This document shows, one piece after another, positions 8,138-10,412 of a stretch of DNA of 10,412 nt (the stretch's first letter is position 1; each line of letters starts with the position of its first letter). Below the pieces are notes generated by a model. That model worked only from the letters and a program-made list of their open reading frames with translations, was not told the origin of the DNA and searched no databases. Source of the stretch: an uncultured Collinsella sp. (GTDB taxonomy: Bacteria > Actinomycetota > Coriobacteriia > Coriobacteriales > Coriobacteriaceae). The stretch is taken from assembly GCA_900551205.1 (NCBI GenBank), contig URUW01000048.1, positions 1 through 10,412 on the forward strand. The letters are read 5' to 3'. The translations under genes were made by a program, and so were the position numbers.

Positions 8138-8746
8138 TTGTCGGTAGAGGATCAGTTTGAGGGCGATGAGCGCGCGCTGCTCAAGCGCATTCAAGAGCTG
8201 CTCGATGTTCGCATGAAGGATAAGCGCAAGCGCTATGTGCATTCGCTGGGTGTTGCCGAGACCGCACTTCATCTGGCCGAGATCTACGGCGTTGACCGCT
8301 TTGATGCCGCTGCCGCCGGCTTGATCCATGACTGGGACAAAGTGCTCTCCGACGACGAGCTGGTCACGCGCGCCCTGCATTACGGCATTAAGATTGCCGG
8401 CTCTCCGTCTGCCGCGACGCCGCTTTTGCATGGCCCTGTTGCCGCCTATGAGCTTCCGCAGCTTTTTCCCGAGCTGTCGCCGGCCGTTTTCCAGGCTGTC
8501 GACCGTCACACCGTGGGTGCCTGCGACATGACGCCGCTCGATATGGTGGTCTTTGTGGCCGATGCCATCGAGCCCAACCGCCACGGCGACTATGCCCATG
8601 CGCTGCGCAAGATGGTGGGGGAGTCGACGCTCGACGAGTTGTTCTTCTCCTGTTTTGCGCAGGGTTTGGTTTATGTGATCCAGTCTGGGCGCTATCTTTA
8701 TCCCACGGCTATTTCGATTTACAACCATTACGCCCAGCTACGCTAG
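8138..8746 (+). CDS. yqeK: YqeK-type HD-domain hydrolase, symmetrical Ap4A hydrolase
   Basis: A 202-residue HD-superfamily protein. Characterised YqeK enzymes split diadenosine tetraphosphate (Ap4A) into two ADP, using a metal site. The expected ligands are all visible: His35 (RYVHSLGVA), His64-Asp65 (GLIHDWDK), His98 (LLHGPVAAY), His124 (DRHTVGACDMTPLD) and Asp142 (FVADAIEPNR). The HDWDK stretch differs from the more usual HDxAK but keeps the ligands. The start is a TTG at 8138, 12 bases after nadD, with a G-run at 8127-8131 as a weak ribosome site; an ATG overlapping the nadD stop at 8125 is in another frame. About 25 residues precede the HD core. It lies between nadD and rsfS, the common arrangement, and probably shares their transcript. 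Confidence 0.9.
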   Translation: MSVEDQFEGDERALLKRIQELLDVRMKDKRKRYVHSLGVAETALHLAEIYGVDRFDAAAAGLIHDWDKVLSDDELVTRALHYGIKIAGSPSAATPLLHGPVAAYELPQLFPELSPAVFQAVDRHTVGACDMTPLDMVVFVADAIEPNRHGDYAHALRKMVGESTLDELFFSCFAQGLVYVIQSGRYLYPTAISIYNHYAQLR

Positions 8747-8773
8747 CTCGGGCTGTCTAGAAAGAGGTATTCC

Positions 8774-9229
8774 ATGGCCGACGAGACCATGACCGACGAG
8801 CAGATTCTTGAAGGCGTGGAGCACAAGAGCTTCATTGCCACGTCCGACCGCACCGCCGCCTCGCTGTCCACGAGCGGTGTCGCCGCCGAGGATGTCGCCC
8901 GCGCCGCCGCGCAGGCCGCCTACGATAAGAAGGGCGAGGACGTTCAGGTGCTCGACCTGACCGAGCTTTCCGACGTGTGCGACTACTTTGTGCTTGCCAC
9001 CGGTACCAACAACCGCCAGGTCGATTCGATCGTCGACGAGATCGAGGAGAAGGTCGCCGAGGCTTGCGGCGAGCATCCGTTCTCCATCGAGGGCCGCGAG
9101 CAGAAGACCTGGATGCTCATGGACTATGGTTCGGTTGTCGTCCACGTTTTCACTCCCGAAGCGCGCGACTTCTACCGTCTCGAGAAGCTCTGGGGCGACG
9201 CTCCCCAGCTTCCCCTCGACCTCCTCTAG
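8774..9229 (+). CDS. rsfS: Ribosomal silencing factor RsfS
   Basis: A 151-residue protein of the RsfS/Iojap family, which binds L14 on the 50S subunit and blocks joining of the 30S subunit when nutrients are short. The core spans about residues 37-145: a first helix (DVARAAAQAAYDKKGEDV), LDLTELSDVCDYFVLATGTNNRQV, a helix, EGREQKTWMLMDYGSVVVHVF (106-126) and RDFYRLEKLWGDAP (131-144). The first 36 residues are an extra polar N-terminal segment that B. subtilis YqeL (about 118 residues) lacks. The ATG at 8774 has a good site, AGAGGT at 8763-8768, and no better internal start is seen, so the extension appears real. It is the last gene before the strong terminator at 9272-9314. Confidence 0.95.
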   Translation: MADETMTDEQILEGVEHKSFIATSDRTAASLSTSGVAAEDVARAAAQAAYDKKGEDVQVLDLTELSDVCDYFVLATGTNNRQVDSIVDEIEEKVAEACGEHPFSIEGREQKTWMLMDYGSVVVHVFTPEARDFYRLEKLWGDAPQLPLDLL

Positions 9230-9271
9230 GAGCTCATTTGGGACGGGGTTTTAGTTACTCTCACGCATATC

Positions 9272-9314
9272 GCCGGGCAGTTGCGGTTTTCCGTATCTGC
9301 CCGGCTTTCTTTTT
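9272..9314 (+). terminator. Strong Rho-independent terminator after rsfS
   Basis: GCCGGGCAG (9272-9280) pairs perfectly with CTGCCCGGC (9297-9305). The stem extends inward after one T-T mismatch through TGCGG and CCGTA around a TTTT loop, and TTTCTTTTT follows at 9306-9314. It ends the obgE-nadD-yqeK-rsfS unit. There is no matching A-run on the left side, so it should not work well for the convergent dinB transcript. Confidence 0.93.
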
Positions 9315-9326
9315 GCCCAAAGGCGG

Positions 9327-10412
9327 TTAATCGTTGAAGCGGGATTGACGGCCGAAGGATAGGGCGGTGTCGCCGAACTTGTCTCGGACGGCGTCGATCG
9401 CGACGGAGAGCTCGCGGCGGTCGCTGGATTGGGCTCCGCGGTCGTCGACTTCGCAGAACAGGTCGGTCTGGATGCCGCCCTGATGGTCAAAGTCGCTCAT
9501 GCCGATGCCTGCTAAGCGAACATGCATGCCTTCCTGCCAGATGTTGTCGAGCAGTTCGAGCGCAACCGCCACAAAGATGTTCTCATCGTCGGTCGGATGA
9601 GGCAGCCGGCGCTGTGCCGAGCGACCGCTTCCATACGAATACTTAAGCTTGAGCGTTACCGTGCCGCCCGTCAGTCCCTGACGGCGCAGGCGGCGTCCCA
9701 CTGACTCGCCCAGCAGCGCAATCGCCGCTTCGATGTCCCCGCGCTCAGTCAAATCTTTCGCAAAGGTGCGTTCATTGCTGACCGACTTGACCTCACGCTC
9801 TTCATCGAGACTCGTGACTTCGGAGATTTCGAGTCCCAGCGCACGCTGGCGCATGCGTTCGCCGTTGACGCCAAAAATTGCAGCTAGCGTGGATTCCGGC
9901 GCGCGTGACAGCTCGCCGAGCGTGTAGATGCGCATACGGCGCAGTCGCTCCTCGGCCGAGCGCCCGATGCCGCTCATGGCAGATACCGGCAGCGCGGCCA
10001 AAAAGCGCTGCTCGGTTCCGGGGCGCACAATCGTCAATCCAAACGGCTTGTCACGCTCGCTTGCGATCTTTGCGACCGTCTTGTTGCAGCCCACGCCAAT
10101 GGAACACGTCACTCCCAGCGCTGCCACGCGGTCGCTTATACGCCGTGCTACCAGTAGCGGGTCTTCGGGCGCAAAGCGACCCGGTGTGATATCGATAAAG
10201 GCTTCGTCGATGGATACGCGCTCAACGCGCGGCGTCTCCTCGCCAAGAATCGCCATGACCTGCGCGCTCACCTCGCGGTAGCGATCAAAGTGCCCGTGCG
10301 TCCAAATGGCTTGCGGGCACAAGCGCCGCGCCTCGGCCGAGGCCATGGCAGAGTGCACGCCAAAGCGACGTGCCTCATACGAACATGTGGACACGACGCC
10401 ACGCGAATCGGC
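9327..10412 (-). CDS. dinB: DNA polymerase IV (Y-family translesion polymerase), 5' end missing
   Basis: The 361 codons present are open to the window edge, so the true start lies beyond 10412; about 50 N-terminal residues, including the first palm metal-binding Asp, are missing. Visible Y-family marks in fragment numbering are: STCSYEARRFGVHSAM (8-23), the catalytic RVSIDEAFIDIT (65-76) with Asp69-Glu70, SIGVGCNKTVAKIASERDKP (104-123), the helix-hairpin-helix LPVSAMSGIGRSAEERL (141-157) and SNERTFAKDL (212-221) opening the little finger domain. QTDLF (315-319) fits the beta-clamp-binding consensus, after which a helix resembling the usual AIDAVRDKFG ends the protein. The enzyme copies past damaged bases with low fidelity. 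It converges on rsfS with a 97-base gap. Its promoter, and any SOS box, cannot be seen. Confidence 0.95.
   Translation of the reverse strand, partial: ADSRGVVSTCSYEARRFGVHSAMASAEARRLCPQAIWTHGHFDRYREVSAQVMAILGEETPRVERVSIDEAFIDITPGRFAPEDPLLVARRISDRVAALGVTCSIGVGCNKTVAKIASERDKPFGLTIVRPGTEQRFLAALPVSAMSGIGRSAEERLRRMRIYTLGELSRAPESTLAAIFGVNGERMRQRALGLEISEVTSLDEEREVKSVSNERTFAKDLTERGDIEAAIALLGESVGRRLRRQGLTGGTVTLKLKYSYGSGRSAQRRLPHPTDDENIFVAVALELLDNIWQEGMHVRLAGIGMSDFDHQGGIQTDLFCEVDDRGAQSSDRRELSVAIDAVRDKFGDTALSFGRQSRFND

Noticed and set aside
8125..8160. ATG overlapping the nadD stop (TGATG), opening an 11-codon frame across the yqeK start
   Set aside because: It is out of frame with yqeK, very short and without a ribosome site of its own; probably chance.
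9230..9326. Possible small gene or bidirectional terminator in the rsfS-dinB gap
   Set aside because: The gap is filled mainly by the + strand terminator. There is no T-run for the - strand direction and no convincing short coding frame.

Overview
This is a high-GC (about 60% by eye), densely packed bacterial chromosomal segment with housekeeping content. The gene set and order, short gaps with strong Shine-Dalgarno sites, frequent TTG starts, and an L27 without a cleavable N-terminal extension suggest an actinobacterium of the class Coriobacteriia, with Collinsella or a relative as best guess. That placement is inferred from protein style and gene order, not from a search. No mobile element, CRISPR array, rRNA or tRNA gene was seen.

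Layout. Bases 1-9229 are read entirely on the + strand. (1) 1-5160 is an envelope and unknown-function block: the 3' end of a class B penicillin-binding protein (PBP2 type), rodA, a DUF697 protein of unknown role, a large radical SAM protein of an uncharacterised family, and its usual DUF2344 partner, joined by a 4-base ATGA overlap. (2) 5157-5961 is a self-contained ribosomal unit. A near-consensus promoter (TTGACG, 17 bp, TGC-TACTAT) shares its -35 box with the stop codon of the DUF2344 gene. It drives rplU (L21) and rpmA (L27), and an imperfect hairpin with a T-run follows. (3) 5978-9229 is obgE, nadD, yqeK and rsfS, closed by a strong intrinsic terminator at 9272-9314. (4) 9327-10412 on the - strand is a convergent dinB (DNA polymerase IV) whose 5' end lies beyond the window.

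How they fit together. The PBP2-RodA pair is the transpeptidase/glycosyltransferase core of side-wall peptidoglycan synthesis. L21, L27, ObgE and RsfS all act on the large ribosomal subunit, as parts, assembly GTPase and silencing factor. NadD makes the NAD precursor NaAD, and YqeK removes Ap4A. The most open biology is in the middle: the radical SAM/DUF2344 pair, which has no established substrate, and the DUF697 protein, whose N-terminal half looks like a GTPase fold that has lost its nucleotide-binding motifs. No gap between genes exceeds 100 bases. Most of the window is conserved housekeeping sequence, so the findings are refinements and testable hypotheses rather than a clear new system.
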